From assembly GCA_964353875.1 (NCBI GenBank), contig CAYGXU010000010.1, forward strand, positions 1 to 53,178: a DNA stretch of 53,178 nt, read 5' to 3'. This document shows, piece by piece, positions 1-8,834 of the stretch. Position numbers and translations under genes: made by a program. Each line of letters begins with the position of its first letter. The stretch's first letter is position 1. The notes beneath the pieces were generated by a model. That model ran no database searches. It was given only the letters and a program-made list of their open reading frames with translations, and was not told the DNA's origin. The stretch is from MGNI01 sp964353875. GTDB taxonomy: Bacteria > Chloroflexota > Anaerolineae > Anaerolineales > E44-bin32.

Positions 1-1
1 T

Positions 2-403
2 TTATTGCCTGTGGATGCTGTGATAGCGGATGCTTTCGAGGCCCATGCAAACCATAAAATTGTCTCAGTGCAAGATGTACCGGATGGCTGGCAAGTGCTC
101 GATATCGGACCGAAAACAGTCGAAGCATTCACAAAGGCCCTCAAAGGTGCCAAGCTGGTTGTCTGGAATGGTCCCATGGGAGTATTTGAATTCCCCGCCT
201 TCGCCAAAGGCACAGAGGCCATTGCACAAGCAATCGCGTATGATGGAGCCACTTCCGTGATTGGTGGTGGAGATTCGGCCGCGGCCATCCGCAATGCAGG
301 TCTTACAGAGAAAATCAGTCATGTTTCGACAGGGGGTGGCGCCTCCTTGGAATTCCTTGAAGGGAAAACTCTGCCTGGTGTCGCGGCGCTCCAGGATCGA
401 TAG
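2..403 (+). CDS. pgk: Phosphoglycerate kinase, C-terminal part (5' end outside window)
   Basis: Glycolytic enzyme moving phosphate between 1,3-bisphosphoglycerate and ADP in the cytosol. Only the C-terminal third is present; the reading frame is open to the left edge, so the start lies upstream. Visible signatures are LPVDAV, the WNGPMGVFE stretch and the nucleotide-binding GGGDSAAA loop followed by STGGGASLEFLEGKTLPG, the normal C-terminal order of PGK. It ends at TAG 401-403 and is followed by a hairpin terminator, so it does not simply read into the kinase gene downstream. Family assignment is certain; nothing can be said about the N-terminal domain. Confidence 0.95.
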   Translation, partial: LLPVDAVIADAFEAHANHKIVSVQDVPDGWQVLDIGPKTVEAFTKALKGAKLVVWNGPMGVFEFPAFAKGTEAIAQAIAYDGATSVIGGGDSAAAIRNAGLTEKISHVSTGGGASLEFLEGKTLPGVAALQDR

Positions 404-422
404 TCGCTGTTCCATGAATTAG

Positions 423-456
423 AACCGGCTGGGAATTGCTCCAGCCGGTTTTCGTA
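423..456 (+). terminator. Hairpin terminator after pgk
   Basis: Perfect 10-bp stem AACCGGCTGG (423-432) / CCAGCCGGTT (441-450) with an 8-nt loop, followed by a short T-rich tail (TTTTCGT). The tail is weak, so termination may be partial. Confidence 0.7.
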
Positions 457-509
457 TCGGGAATTTTTGGTGTGAGAATTCAGGTTACTATGCTCTTCAC
501 CCCTGCTTA

Positions 510-538
510 TTGTCTGGATCATCGGTCTACAATATAAT
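510..538 (+). promoter_or_regulatory. Promoter of the Ser/Thr kinase-tpiA unit
   Basis: TTGTCT (510-515), a 17-nt spacer, then a perfect TATAAT (533-538). The predicted transcript start near 545 lies downstream of the TTG at 541, so the kinase must start at ATG 565, behind the AGAGGT ribosome site at 554-559. Confidence 0.65.
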
Positions 539-564
539 CATTGCGTTCTGGAACAGAGGTACGA

Positions 565-2283
565 ATGTCGTTTGTTCCTGGCGAAAACGTAGGTCCGTAT
601 CGAATCCTGCAACGATTAGGGCAGGGTGGAATGGCTACGGTTTATAAAGCCTATCATCCTGCGCTGGATCGGCATGTGGCGATCAAAGTCCTTCACCCGG
701 CTTTTAAAGAAGACCCGCAATTCCTCGAGCGTTTTAAACGGGAAGCGCGTGTTGTAGCCCGGTTAGAACACTCCAACATTGTCCCCATTTATGACTTCGC
801 AGAACATGAGGGACAGCCTTATCTGGTGATGAAATTCATTGAAGGCGAAACTCTGAAATCATGTATGATGCGAAGTACGATCCCTCAAGAAATAGCCATC
901 AAGATTGTTGAGTCGGTGGGCGCTGCTCTGGCTCACGCCCATAAGCAAGGAATTTTACATCGGGATGTCAAGCCCTCCAATATTCTTCTCAGCCAGGATG
1001 GCAGGATTTACTTGGCAGATTATGGTCTGGCTCGCATCGCAGAAGCGGGGGCATCCACACTTTCCGGTGACATGTTGATGGGGACTCCGCAATATATTTC
1101 GCCTGAACAAGCGAGCGGTGTGAAGAATCTCGATGAGCGAACGGATATTTATTCCTTTGGGATCGTGCTTTATGAGATGGCGGTTGGTCGAGTCCCCTTT
1201 AATGCAGATACTCCTTTTTCCATCATCCATGATCATATCTACACCCCTTTGCCACTCCCCAGGGATGTGAATCCCAGTGTCTCTCCTGGCATGCAACAGG
1301 TATTATTAAAAGCCCTCGCCAAAAATCCAAAGGATCGCTATTCATCAGCCGATGAGTTGGTCAATGCCTATCTACGAATACTTGTGCCAAAGACCGGCGC
1401 ACTCGCGACCAAAATTGGTTTATCTGCCGGTATTACTGGAGAGGCAACCAAAGTTGGCGCACAACCACTCTCTGATGAGATCGGAACTGTGGAAAAAGTC
1501 CCAAAGGTAAAAAAAGGTCTTAAGCTTGGCTTTCATCGACGCTGGCTTTGGATCATCGCAGGGCTGACAATCACATGCATCAGTTTGGTGATGATGGTTG
1601 CTGTCGCCAATCGATCTGGAATTCGTTCCCTTTTCGAGAATAGCCAATCTGAGATCAATGCCACGCAAGAACTTAGGCAAGATGAAACATCGGACTTGAT
1701 TAAAGAGGCGCAAGCTGCTGTAAAAGAAAGACCAGACGACTTGGAAGCGCGTCGAAAGCTTGGGGATGCTTACCTCGGGGCAGGAATGCTCGCTGAAGCA
1801 TTACAAGAATATAAGCATGCAGCGGGGCTTGCTTTTGAACAGGATAAGCAACTGGAAGGTGTGGAATTTCTAAGCGATATGATCGAGTTGCAGGGTGGAC
1901 CGTCGCAGGCTGCCAGAGATGGGGTTGATAATCTTACTGAAGTCCTCTATAGCAATGTTTCTTCTGAAGAATTTCAGGCCATGTATGAAATCGTTAAATT
2001 GAAATTTCCCAATTGGGAGGCCATACCAATCCTTGAGGCACGAAGATTGCTCCTTAAAGGAACGTATGATAATTCGAAACAAATATTGGACAAGATCTTT
2101 GAGGAATCTCCAGATAACCTCTTGGCTCAATCTGTTTTAGCTGAATTAAAATTCAAAACCGGCGAAAATCGGGAAGCTCTTAAGATGGTTAATAACTTGC
2201 TGGCTGATTCTCGTCTTCCAAGGTGGCTCAGGCTTTATTCGACAAACCTACAACAGGAAATTCTGAACGCAACGGAGAAATAA
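565..2283 (+). CDS. Hanks-type Ser/Thr protein kinase with membrane segment and TPR-like C-terminus
   Basis: Predicted membrane-anchored protein kinase, 572 aa. The kinase domain covers about residues 12-275: glycine loop GQGGMATVYKA, lysine in VAIKVL, catalytic HRDVKPSNILL, DYG in place of DFG, and GTPQYISPEQ as activation/APE segment. One hydrophobic helix (about 326-349) separates it from a C-terminal part with TPR-like helices (for example RPDDLEARRKLGDAYLGAG), probably outside the membrane; no PASTA repeats. Start 565 was chosen because a TTG at 541 would precede the predicted transcript start. The stop is one base from tpiA, so the two are co-transcribed. Substrates are unknown. DYG is a tolerated variant, so activity is expected. 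Confidence 0.9.
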   Translation: MSFVPGENVGPYRILQRLGQGGMATVYKAYHPALDRHVAIKVLHPAFKEDPQFLERFKREARVVARLEHSNIVPIYDFAEHEGQPYLVMKFIEGETLKSCMMRSTIPQEIAIKIVESVGAALAHAHKQGILHRDVKPSNILLSQDGRIYLADYGLARIAEAGASTLSGDMLMGTPQYISPEQASGVKNLDERTDIYSFGIVLYEMAVGRVPFNADTPFSIIHDHIYTPLPLPRDVNPSVSPGMQQVLLKALAKNPKDRYSSADELVNAYLRILVPKTGALATKIGLSAGITGEATKVGAQPLSDEIGTVEKVPKVKKGLKLGFHRRWLWIIAGLTITCISLVMMVAVANRSGIRSLFENSQSEINATQELRQDETSDLIKEAQAAVKERPDDLEARRKLGDAYLGAGMLAEALQEYKHAAGLAFEQDKQLEGVEFLSDMIELQGGPSQAARDGVDNLTEVLYSNVSSEEFQAMYEIVKLKFPNWEAIPILEARRLLLKGTYDNSKQILDKIFEESPDNLLAQSVLAELKFKTGENREALKMVNNLLADSRLPRWLRLYSTNLQQEILNATEK

Positions 2284-2284
2284 T

Positions 2285-3046
2285 ATGCAAAGGACACCCC
2301 TTGTGGCCGGAAATTGGAAAATGAACAAGACACTTCAAGAAGCCCTCAATCTTGTTGAAACCATGCTCCCAGACCTGCAGAAATATGCCGCTGTTGAGCG
2401 GGTACTATGTCCCCCTTATATTGCCCTTCCGGCTTTGGCTAATCGATTGGCAGGGAGTGAAGTTCTCCTCGGAGCTCAGAATGTCTTCTGGGAAGTGGAG
2501 GGAGCTTATACGGGCGAGATATCAGCATTGATGATCAAGGAATTTTGTCGTTATGTGATTGTTGGCCACTCCGAGCGTCGCGCCTATTTTGGCGAGACCG
2601 ATGAGAATGTAAATAAACGGCTGGGTGCGGTGCTGATGCATGAAATGACGCCCATTCTCTGTGTTGGTGAGACACTGGAGCAGAACGAGACTGGGCAAAC
2701 GAAGGAAGTCGTTCAGCGCCAGGTGCGAGTTGCGTTGAGAGGGATCCAGTTAGGGAAGGATAGATCAATTGTCATCGCCTATGAACCGGTTTGGGCGATT
2801 GGCACAGGCAAAGCAGCAACTGCTGAGGGGGCAAACGAAGTGATCGCGACGGGTATTCGTGCGACGCTTCGTGAACTCTTCGGAGAAACAGTTGCAGGTC
2901 AAACCCGCATCCTTTATGGGGGCAGTGTGAAACCCGAGAACGCGCAAGAATTTATTTCTCAATCTGAGATTGATGGCGCCCTGGTTGGCGGTGCCAGTCT
3001 TAAGGCTTCTGATTTTATCGCCATCGTACAGGCTGCACAGCTCTGA
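2285..3046 (+). CDS. tpiA: Triosephosphate isomerase
   Basis: Interconverts dihydroxyacetone phosphate and glyceraldehyde 3-phosphate. At 253 aa it has the normal family length. Catalytic residues are all visible: Lys in NWKMNKT, His in VGHSERR, Glu in YEPVWAIGTG, and the phosphate-gripping YGGSVKPEN and GGASL loops. It starts at ATG 2285, one base after the kinase stop, with GGAG about 7 nt upstream inside the kinase end. With pgk just upstream this is a glycolytic neighbourhood, but a protein kinase with its own promoter separates the two enzymes. A short gap leads to the membrane protein at 3053. Confidence 0.97.
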   Translation: MQRTPLVAGNWKMNKTLQEALNLVETMLPDLQKYAAVERVLCPPYIALPALANRLAGSEVLLGAQNVFWEVEGAYTGEISALMIKEFCRYVIVGHSERRAYFGETDENVNKRLGAVLMHEMTPILCVGETLEQNETGQTKEVVQRQVRVALRGIQLGKDRSIVIAYEPVWAIGTGKAATAEGANEVIATGIRATLRELFGETVAGQTRILYGGSVKPENAQEFISQSEIDGALVGGASLKASDFIAIVQAAQL

Positions 3047-3052
3047 TTTCAC

Positions 3053-3772
3053 ATGGGCCTCATTTTCGGCTTCGTTGGATCACTGGCAGCTTTACTATTC
3101 CTGCGCAACCTTCTTAATCGTTTGCTTTATCGAGTTCTGGCGCGGCTTACTCGAAATGAAAAGATCGCCACATTACTCTATGCCTTGCTCTTCCTTCCCG
3201 GAGTAGCTCTGCACGAGGCCAGTCACTGGATCACTGCCAAGTTATTGGGAGTACGAACCTATCGTTTCTCTTTGACACCAGAATGGATCGGGGCTGAGAC
3301 TTTGCGATTTGGGTATGTGGAGTTGAGCGAGACAGACAAATTGCGTTCAGCACTAATCGGTCTGACGCCGATCCTTTCGGGTATGGCACTCATCACCTGG
3401 CTGGGTTTCCATCATTTGAAACTGGATATCGTTGTTGAAGGCATGAAAACTGCGGATTTGAATCGAGTTGTGGAAGGCATCAAGGCTTTTATTGCCACCC
3501 CAGATGTCTTCCTATGGTGTTTTCTCGCTTTTACCATCAGCAACACGATGCTCCCTTCGCCTTCTGACCGGGAAGCGTGGCTGCCATCCATACTATTCTT
3601 GGGGCTTGTTGGCCTGCTGATCCTCTTCTTGAACCTGGGAGTGATTACTGATTGGGTGAGCATGCAATCAAAGCAGGTTATTGAAGTTGGCATCAAAGTC
3701 TTTGGGCTTTCAGCGTTTCTCAATCTGATTGTTTTGCTGCCGATTAGTCTGGTCAATCGCTTACTGAGGTGA
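3053..3772 (+). CDS. Integral membrane protein with HExxH motif, M50/site-2-protease-like
   Basis: A 239-aa protein with several hydrophobic helices (residues about 1-22, 36-58, 100-125, 155-175, 180-205, 215-238). In a transmembrane stretch lies PGVALHEASHWITAKLLGV, giving a HEASH motif where M50 metalloproteases (S2P type) have HExxH. A second metal ligand (NxxPxxxxDG in S2P) was not found; the nearest Asp-containing segment is SPSDREAW, so peptidase activity is uncertain. It begins 6 nt after the tpiA stop and is probably the last gene of that unit, facing upp convergently. An alternative reading is an uncharacterised membrane family related to M50 in fold only. Confidence 0.65.
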   Translation: MGLIFGFVGSLAALLFLRNLLNRLLYRVLARLTRNEKIATLLYALLFLPGVALHEASHWITAKLLGVRTYRFSLTPEWIGAETLRFGYVELSETDKLRSALIGLTPILSGMALITWLGFHHLKLDIVVEGMKTADLNRVVEGIKAFIATPDVFLWCFLAFTISNTMLPSPSDREAWLPSILFLGLVGLLILFLNLGVITDWVSMQSKQVIEVGIKVFGLSAFLNLIVLLPISLVNRLLR

Positions 3773-3944
3773 AGAAAGAGCTTGTTGTCTTAAAAGTATC
3801 TTGTTTCAGACTTGCCTAAAACCTCTTACTGTCCATCCAGATTAGAGTGGCGAGAAGTGGATCTGAATATCCATTGTGGCATACGGTTTAATGAGTACAA
3901 CACTCTCAGGTCCGGAATGAGGGTGCATAAGTTCTCTATCGATT

Positions 3945-4577
3945 CTAACCTGTTCCAAATTGTCGATCGCCGGCATCGCCAAGACCGGGGACAATGTATC
4001 CGCGATCATTGAGATGATCGTCGATTTTCGCCAGATGAATCGATACTTCTGGGTGCTTTTCTTGGAGCGAAGCGATGCCCTCTGGTGCCCCGATGATACC
4101 GACAAATTTAATCCGTTTTACCCCCCAACGTTTAAGAATATCGACTGTCGCGACTGCGGATCCTCCTGTGGCCAGCATGGGATCCAGGATCAGGCAAAGG
4201 GATACAGCGGGTTCGATCGGTAATTTGTTGTAGTATTCTATCGGTTTAAGTGTGCGCTCATCTCGATAAAGACCAATATGCCATACTTTTGCTGAGGGCA
4301 TTAATTCCCAAACCCCTTCGACCATCCCGAGCCCTGCACGCAAGATGGGGATAAGGCCGATTTCCTCCACCACTTCGACGCCACTTGTCGTCGTGAGGGG
4401 GGTTTGAATTTCAATCGGGGCAACGATGAGATCCATTGTCGCCTCATAGGTTAATAGTGCAGAGATCTCGCGGATGAGTTCGCGAAAAGTCTTTGGGTCG
4501 GTGTTTTTATCCCGTAGAATGGATAGTTTATGTGCCACAAGCGGATGTTGGGAGGGGAATACTTTTTTATCTGGCAT
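3945..4577 (-). CDS. upp: Uracil phosphoribosyltransferase
   Basis: Salvage enzyme making UMP from uracil and PRPP. At 210 aa it has the expected length. The PRPP-binding loop appears as LILDPMLATGGSA and the uracil-binding C-terminus as YIVPGLGDAGDRQFGT; the central PILRAGLGMVEG is also typical. Start ATG 4577 is preceded by GGAG about 8 nt upstream. It lies 121 nt behind the SpoIIE-like phosphatase on the same strand and may be the last gene of that unit, or have its own unrecognised promoter. Confidence 0.96.
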   Translation of the reverse strand: MPDKKVFPSQHPLVAHKLSILRDKNTDPKTFRELIREISALLTYEATMDLIVAPIEIQTPLTTTSGVEVVEEIGLIPILRAGLGMVEGVWELMPSAKVWHIGLYRDERTLKPIEYYNKLPIEPAVSLCLILDPMLATGGSAVATVDILKRWGVKRIKFVGIIGAPEGIASLQEKHPEVSIHLAKIDDHLNDRGYIVPGLGDAGDRQFGTG

Positions 4578-4698
4578 GCGCTATTTCTCCTAAATAAAAA
4601 GGACCGCTTTGAAACTACTTGTTGCGAGATTAATTCAATTTATTCACATGCAATTAATCAGAGTTGGATAACTTGCTTGCCAAAAAGCCATTATCTCA

Positions 4699-7041
4699 TC
4701 ATTCTGATCGATAGATGACCACGGTCGTTAAGTCATCCTGGAGATCATTACTTCCACAAAAATCCTCAACCCGTTGTAAGATTTGATTTGTGACCTTTTC
4801 AGCGTTCCAACTCCCTAACCCTAATACCAGGCTTTCCAAGCGGTGAAGGCCAAATAATTGTCTTTGACTATCAGAGGTTTCGGTTACACCGTCAGTATAA
4901 AGGACGATAAGCTCTCCTGGTTGGATGTGGAGCACGTGAGTCGTGTACTTTGCTTCAAGAGTGGCTCCCAAAACGATCCCATGGTCCCGTAAAACCCTTG
5001 CAGGCTGCTGGGGACGGAATAGCAAGGGCGGATTATGACCAGCATTGGCATAGGAGAATCGGGCTTCTTCGGGTTCCCAGACCGCATAGAAGACGCTCAC
5101 GAGCATATCCGCCTGAGTGTCAGCGAAGAGGAGTTGATTTAATCTCGTGAGTGTGCTTCCGGGATCGACGCGGCTGATGGCAACCGAACGTAAGAGTGTT
5201 CGGCAGAGGGCCATGTAGAGGGCGGCAGGAATGCCCTTATCCGTAACATCCGCAATGACGATTCCCCAACGGGGCGGATCGGCATCCGAGTGTAAGGGAA
5301 TAAAATCATAGAAATCACCACCGACATCTCGTGCAACGCGCCAGACAGCGTTGATCTCCCAACCCGGGTGGTGGGGAATAATCCTTGGCAAAAATGTCTC
5401 CTGGATAGCACGCGCGGTTTGCAGCTCCCGCTCCAATGAACGTTGGATGGCAACTCGTTCGACGAGACGGGTATTTTCAAGGCGTAAGGTGATTTGATTG
5501 GCGATGCCGATAATCAGAGATTTCTGCCGTTCTTGCAGTACTTTTCCCTCGACGATGAACAATCCCAATATTGTGTCATTGCTTGCCAAAGGCAGTACAA
5601 TCGCATCCGCTGCACCGACAAGATCAGCCAGTATGGGTGGAAGTGGGACTTCAACAGACATTTCCATCCTATGTTTTAGGATTGAGGCAAAAACCGAGAG
5701 AGGGATAATTGTTTCAAAAAGCTGATATTGGATTTGACGGCTGAAGCCAGCCGATGCCCCTGCACGTAGGGTTTCATCTATCTCATCAGGAATCAGCAGA
5801 AACGCCCATTGTTTCCCGGTAAGGAGGATGGTGAGTTGAAGAACTGCCTGCAGGGCTTCTTCGATATTCCCTGGCTGGGCAGCATGCCGTGCAACTTCGA
5901 GAAGTACAGTGGTTATCCAATTGTCCTCTTGTTGCCGATTGTAGTTACGGTCTTCTAGCATGGCCATTGCCAGATTGGCGCAAATCATTTCTGCATGAGA
6001 ATACTGCTCAGGGGAGAAGCGCAAATCCCCGCGATGGATAAGTTGAAGCACACCCAGCAGATGTTCCTCAGCAATTAAAGGCACAATGAGTTCAGATATG
6101 ATTTCTCTGTTTAGATGGCTATTTGTACGATCGTTATCGTCAAGCGAGATCGAGGGGATACCATATCGGGATTGAGGATTGCCATTGGCAGCAATCTCTT
6201 TTAGGTCAACTGGATCGATAAGCGGCAAGAGGGAGTCTTCGGGGAGACACGCAAGCAGCGAAATTTCCTCCTCTTCATATTTATAGAGGCCTACCGCGTA
6301 CGAAACGAAAGTCTCCTTGATGAGCGGCAGGGTCGAGGATAAACGCACGTCAAGCGGTTTGGATGATATAAGTAGCCGAGAGATTCCCTCAGTGTGAATT
6401 AATTGTTGTTTGTAGAATTTAGCTTCATCGTTGAGCAAAACCAACGCAATGGAGGATGCCAAAAAATTGGACAGGATGGTCAGAATGCGTTGATGCGATT
6501 GAGAGAATGCCTGTTTTTTGTGACTTTGAACGGTCAGGATACCGATGACTTCTTCACCGACTGAGAGGGGAACAAAGAGACCGCTGACGGCAGTTCCAAT
6601 TATTTCAGAATTCAAGTCGAATGGTGGTGTTTCCCTTTTAGAGTTGAAATCCGTAATCAATAGGGATTGACCAGTCTCCCGTAGCCATTCAACAAGCCCT
6701 TGCTTCTCTGAATAGAGTAGATATTCTCTATTTTCGACCCGTTTGCCATTTTGAATGCAGAGGATTGTCCGGTAACGATCATTTTCAAATAAGCCTAATT
6801 GGAAATGATCAATTTCAACCAAGCGTGTCATCTCGACATAAACTATCTCGCTTATTTCATCCAGATCGATGGGAGTGCTGGCGAGAACTTGCTCAATTTC
6901 AGCTAGTACGGTGAGTTCGTAATTCGAGGGCTCTAAATTAACCTTCAACCGTAGTCGTCGTAAGAAAAAGACCCACGAAGCAAGAAGGGTAAGAAAAAGA
7001 ATAAGGACGAAGAAGACAAGTAAGGTTGTTTCGTTCGACAT
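4699..7041 (-). CDS. GAF-domain SpoIIE/RsbU-type protein phosphatase
   Basis: Membrane-bound PP2C phosphatase of about 780 aa, expected to dephosphorylate the neighbouring anti-anti-sigma-like STAS protein. One N-terminal helix (LLVFFVLILFLTLLASWVFF) is followed by GAF-like sensor domains (about 50-200, 230-375 and 390-530) and a C-terminal PP2C domain with metal aspartates in ARDVGGDFYDF, ADVTDKGIPAALYM, YANAGHNPPLL, LYTDGVTE and DDLTTVVI. Two in-frame ATGs exist (7047 and 7041); 7041 is preferred because GAGG then lies 9 nt upstream instead of 3. Next to rsbW- and rsbV-like genes it completes a partner-switching module; the GAF signals are unknown. Confidence 0.92.
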   Translation of the reverse strand: MSNETTLLVFFVLILFLTLLASWVFFLRRLRLKVNLEPSNYELTVLAEIEQVLASTPIDLDEISEIVYVEMTRLVEIDHFQLGLFENDRYRTILCIQNGKRVENREYLLYSEKQGLVEWLRETGQSLLITDFNSKRETPPFDLNSEIIGTAVSGLFVPLSVGEEVIGILTVQSHKKQAFSQSHQRILTILSNFLASSIALVLLNDEAKFYKQQLIHTEGISRLLISSKPLDVRLSSTLPLIKETFVSYAVGLYKYEEEEISLLACLPEDSLLPLIDPVDLKEIAANGNPQSRYGIPSISLDDNDRTNSHLNREIISELIVPLIAEEHLLGVLQLIHRGDLRFSPEQYSHAEMICANLAMAMLEDRNYNRQQEDNWITTVLLEVARHAAQPGNIEEALQAVLQLTILLTGKQWAFLLIPDEIDETLRAGASAGFSRQIQYQLFETIIPLSVFASILKHRMEMSVEVPLPPILADLVGAADAIVLPLASNDTILGLFIVEGKVLQERQKSLIIGIANQITLRLENTRLVERVAIQRSLERELQTARAIQETFLPRIIPHHPGWEINAVWRVARDVGGDFYDFIPLHSDADPPRWGIVIADVTDKGIPAALYMALCRTLLRSVAISRVDPGSTLTRLNQLLFADTQADMLVSVFYAVWEPEEARFSYANAGHNPPLLFRPQQPARVLRDHGIVLGATLEAKYTTHVLHIQPGELIVLYTDGVTETSDSQRQLFGLHRLESLVLGLGSWNAEKVTNQILQRVEDFCGSNDLQDDLTTVVIYRSE

Positions 7042-7086
7042 CAACATTGTCCTCTATATATCCAATTCAGTTGGGAAAACAGAATT

Positions 7087-7503
7087 TCATGGAAGATTTT
7101 CTTTTTTCGTTACCTCAAGGCAGTTTCGATTGCCCCGACGTTGATATTTTATATCGTCCATGACACGATGGATGATGAGCAAACCCAAACCCCCAACTGG
7201 AGGATTTCCATCTTTCCAATTGGGGGTTTCTGGTTCGATAGAGGGATTGAAAGGCGGTGCTGAATCACATAGTTCTACGATCAGCTTACCAGGTGAAGAA
7301 TATGCTGTAAGCTCGATTTCCCCTACGCCTTCCTGCTTATAGCCATGGGTGATGACGTTTTCACAAGCCTCACCAATTGCCAACTGGCAAGCATAAATCG
7401 TTCGATCGTTAAAACCTGCATCCGTTGCTGCTTGACCCACAAGATTGCATAAATCCTCAATTCTACGATGATAAGCGGGTACAGAAAGACGCATGACAGC
7501 CAT
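7087..7503 (-). CDS. RsbW-type anti-sigma / serine kinase (HATPase_c_2)
   Basis: A 138-aa GHKL ATPase expected to phosphorylate the STAS protein encoded just upstream and to bind an unknown partner (sigma factor or other regulator). The N box is seen in AIGEACENVITHGY and ATP-binding glycines in CDSAPPFNPS and PVGGLGLLIIHRVMDD. It begins 5 nt after the stop of the STAS gene and is followed after 45 nt by the phosphatase, giving kinase, antagonist and phosphatase in one transcript. No sigma factor gene lies nearby, so the final target is unknown. Confidence 0.88.
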   Translation of the reverse strand: MAVMRLSVPAYHRRIEDLCNLVGQAATDAGFNDRTIYACQLAIGEACENVITHGYKQEGVGEIELTAYSSPGKLIVELCDSAPPFNPSIEPETPNWKDGNPPVGGLGLLIIHRVMDDIKYQRRGNRNCLEVTKKENLP

Positions 7504-7508
7504 AGATA

Positions 7509-7841
7509 CTAAAACGATGCGATTGCGCTTTCACGATCGGGGAAGCTCTTAAACAATTCATCCAGGCCAGCAATTTCCAGGCTATCTTTGGCGCGTTGGG
7601 ATGGATTCGCCAGGATGACATCTCCTCCCATTTCTCTCAGTCGTTTCCTGGTAGTAACGAGAATGCGAAGGCCACTTGAGGAGAGGAACTCCACACCGGA
7701 GAAATCCATCACCAAATTGTAGTTTCCTTTATCAATTAACTCATTGACCATCTCCTCGTACTCCGGGGATGTAGCTGTATCGATCCGACCATCGACAGTG
7801 ATGACCGTGACACGTCGGTATACTTTCGTTGTTATCTGCAC
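7509..7841 (-). CDS. STAS-domain anti-anti-sigma factor (RsbV/SpoIIAA-like)
   Basis: A 110-aa single-domain STAS protein, the phospho-switch of a partner-switching module. The phosphorylatable Ser lies in GVEFLSSSGLRIL. It starts at GTG 7841 (an overlapping ATG two bases upstream is out of frame), with AGGAGG about 5 nt upstream. It comes 21 nt after the polyprenyl synthase stop, so the module is read from the same transcript as pgm-tatD-prenyl synthase. Confidence 0.92.
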   Translation of the reverse strand: MQITTKVYRRVTVITVDGRIDTATSPEYEEMVNELIDKGNYNLVMDFSGVEFLSSSGLRILVTTRKRLREMGGDVILANPSQRAKDSLEIAGLDELFKSFPDRESAIASF

Positions 7842-7862
7842 ATCTTCCTCCTCTTGTTTCTT

Positions 7863-8834
7863 TTAATATGGGCGTTGAACAATGTAACTTGCCAAAGCGA
7901 AAAGTGCATCGCGATTGCTATTCCCTGGCATCTTTGCCAAGCGTGATTGTGCCGAACTGATGTAGGCCCTCGCCTCTAAATGTGATTGATCGACTAGTCC
8001 AGACTTCTTAATATTACTAATTAATTCTTCAATTCGTTCATTATTTGGCAGACGACCGTTAAGGATCATTTTGATTTTGGGATCATTGGGATGTTTTTCA
8101 GAATACAGGAGGGAAGGCAGTGTGATGATGCCCTGGCGTAGATCACTGGCAACGGGTTTGCCTAATTTCTCTTCATCGGAAGTGAAATCAAGAATGTCAT
8201 CCATGATTTGGAAAGCGATCCCGACTTCATAGCCAAAGATTTCCAGTTCATCGCGATAGTGTTTACTATTTTCACTCAAGATTGCTGGACCATTTGCTGC
8301 TATTTCAAAAAGCGAAGCTGTTTTTGCATAGATTCGCTCGTAATAATCTCTTCGCAGGTTACCTGTGCTGGTTCGGAAATGCTGGATGATTTCACCATTA
8401 ACCATGGTCATGAGCTTCTGCGCGAAAATCTTCATTAATTCCAATGATCCAGTCTCCGCAGCTAGATAAGCCGCGCGGGCGAAAATGTAGTCGCCAGTGA
8501 GCACCGTAGCACTGGGTGACCATTGAGCATTAAGGGTGGGATTGCCGCGTCGTATTAAAGCTCCATCAATGAGATCATCGTGCACCAGAGTGGCGGTATG
8601 AAGCATTTCAATTGCAGCAGCAAGAGTGATGGTCCGTTCACGATTGGTACCCAACATGCTTCCGGTCAGGAGAGTTAGGGTGGGTCGAAGCCGTTTCCCT
8701 CCGGAAGAGAGAATCTGGTCAATGGCGGCTCTTAACTGAGGATCCGCCTCATGCGACGTTTGACGCATACGCGTTTCTACTTCTAATAAATCGCTGATGA
8801 CGATATCAGTGAAGTCTGTTAATGTCTGTTCCAT
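7863..8834 (-). CDS. Polyprenyl (hepta/octaprenyl) diphosphate synthase
   Basis: Builds the long isoprenoid chain of a quinone (or of lipid carriers) from IPP and FPP/GPP; 323 aa. First aspartate-rich motif LVHDDLIDGALIRRGNPT and second FQIMDDILDF followed by KPVASDLRQG are intact, as is GGKRLRP. The start at ATG 8834 (MEQTLTDF) is chosen to match family length; a longer frame to 8882 exists. The gene overlaps the end of tatD by 29 nt, so translation is probably coupled. The exact chain length cannot be read by eye. Confidence 0.92.
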   Translation of the reverse strand: MEQTLTDFTDIVISDLLEVETRMRQTSHEADPQLRAAIDQILSSGGKRLRPTLTLLTGSMLGTNRERTITLAAAIEMLHTATLVHDDLIDGALIRRGNPTLNAQWSPSATVLTGDYIFARAAYLAAETGSLELMKIFAQKLMTMVNGEIIQHFRTSTGNLRRDYYERIYAKTASLFEIAANGPAILSENSKHYRDELEIFGYEVGIAFQIMDDILDFTSDEEKLGKPVASDLRQGIITLPSLLYSEKHPNDPKIKMILNGRLPNNERIEELISNIKKSGLVDQSHLEARAYISSAQSRLAKMPGNSNRDALFALASYIVQRPY

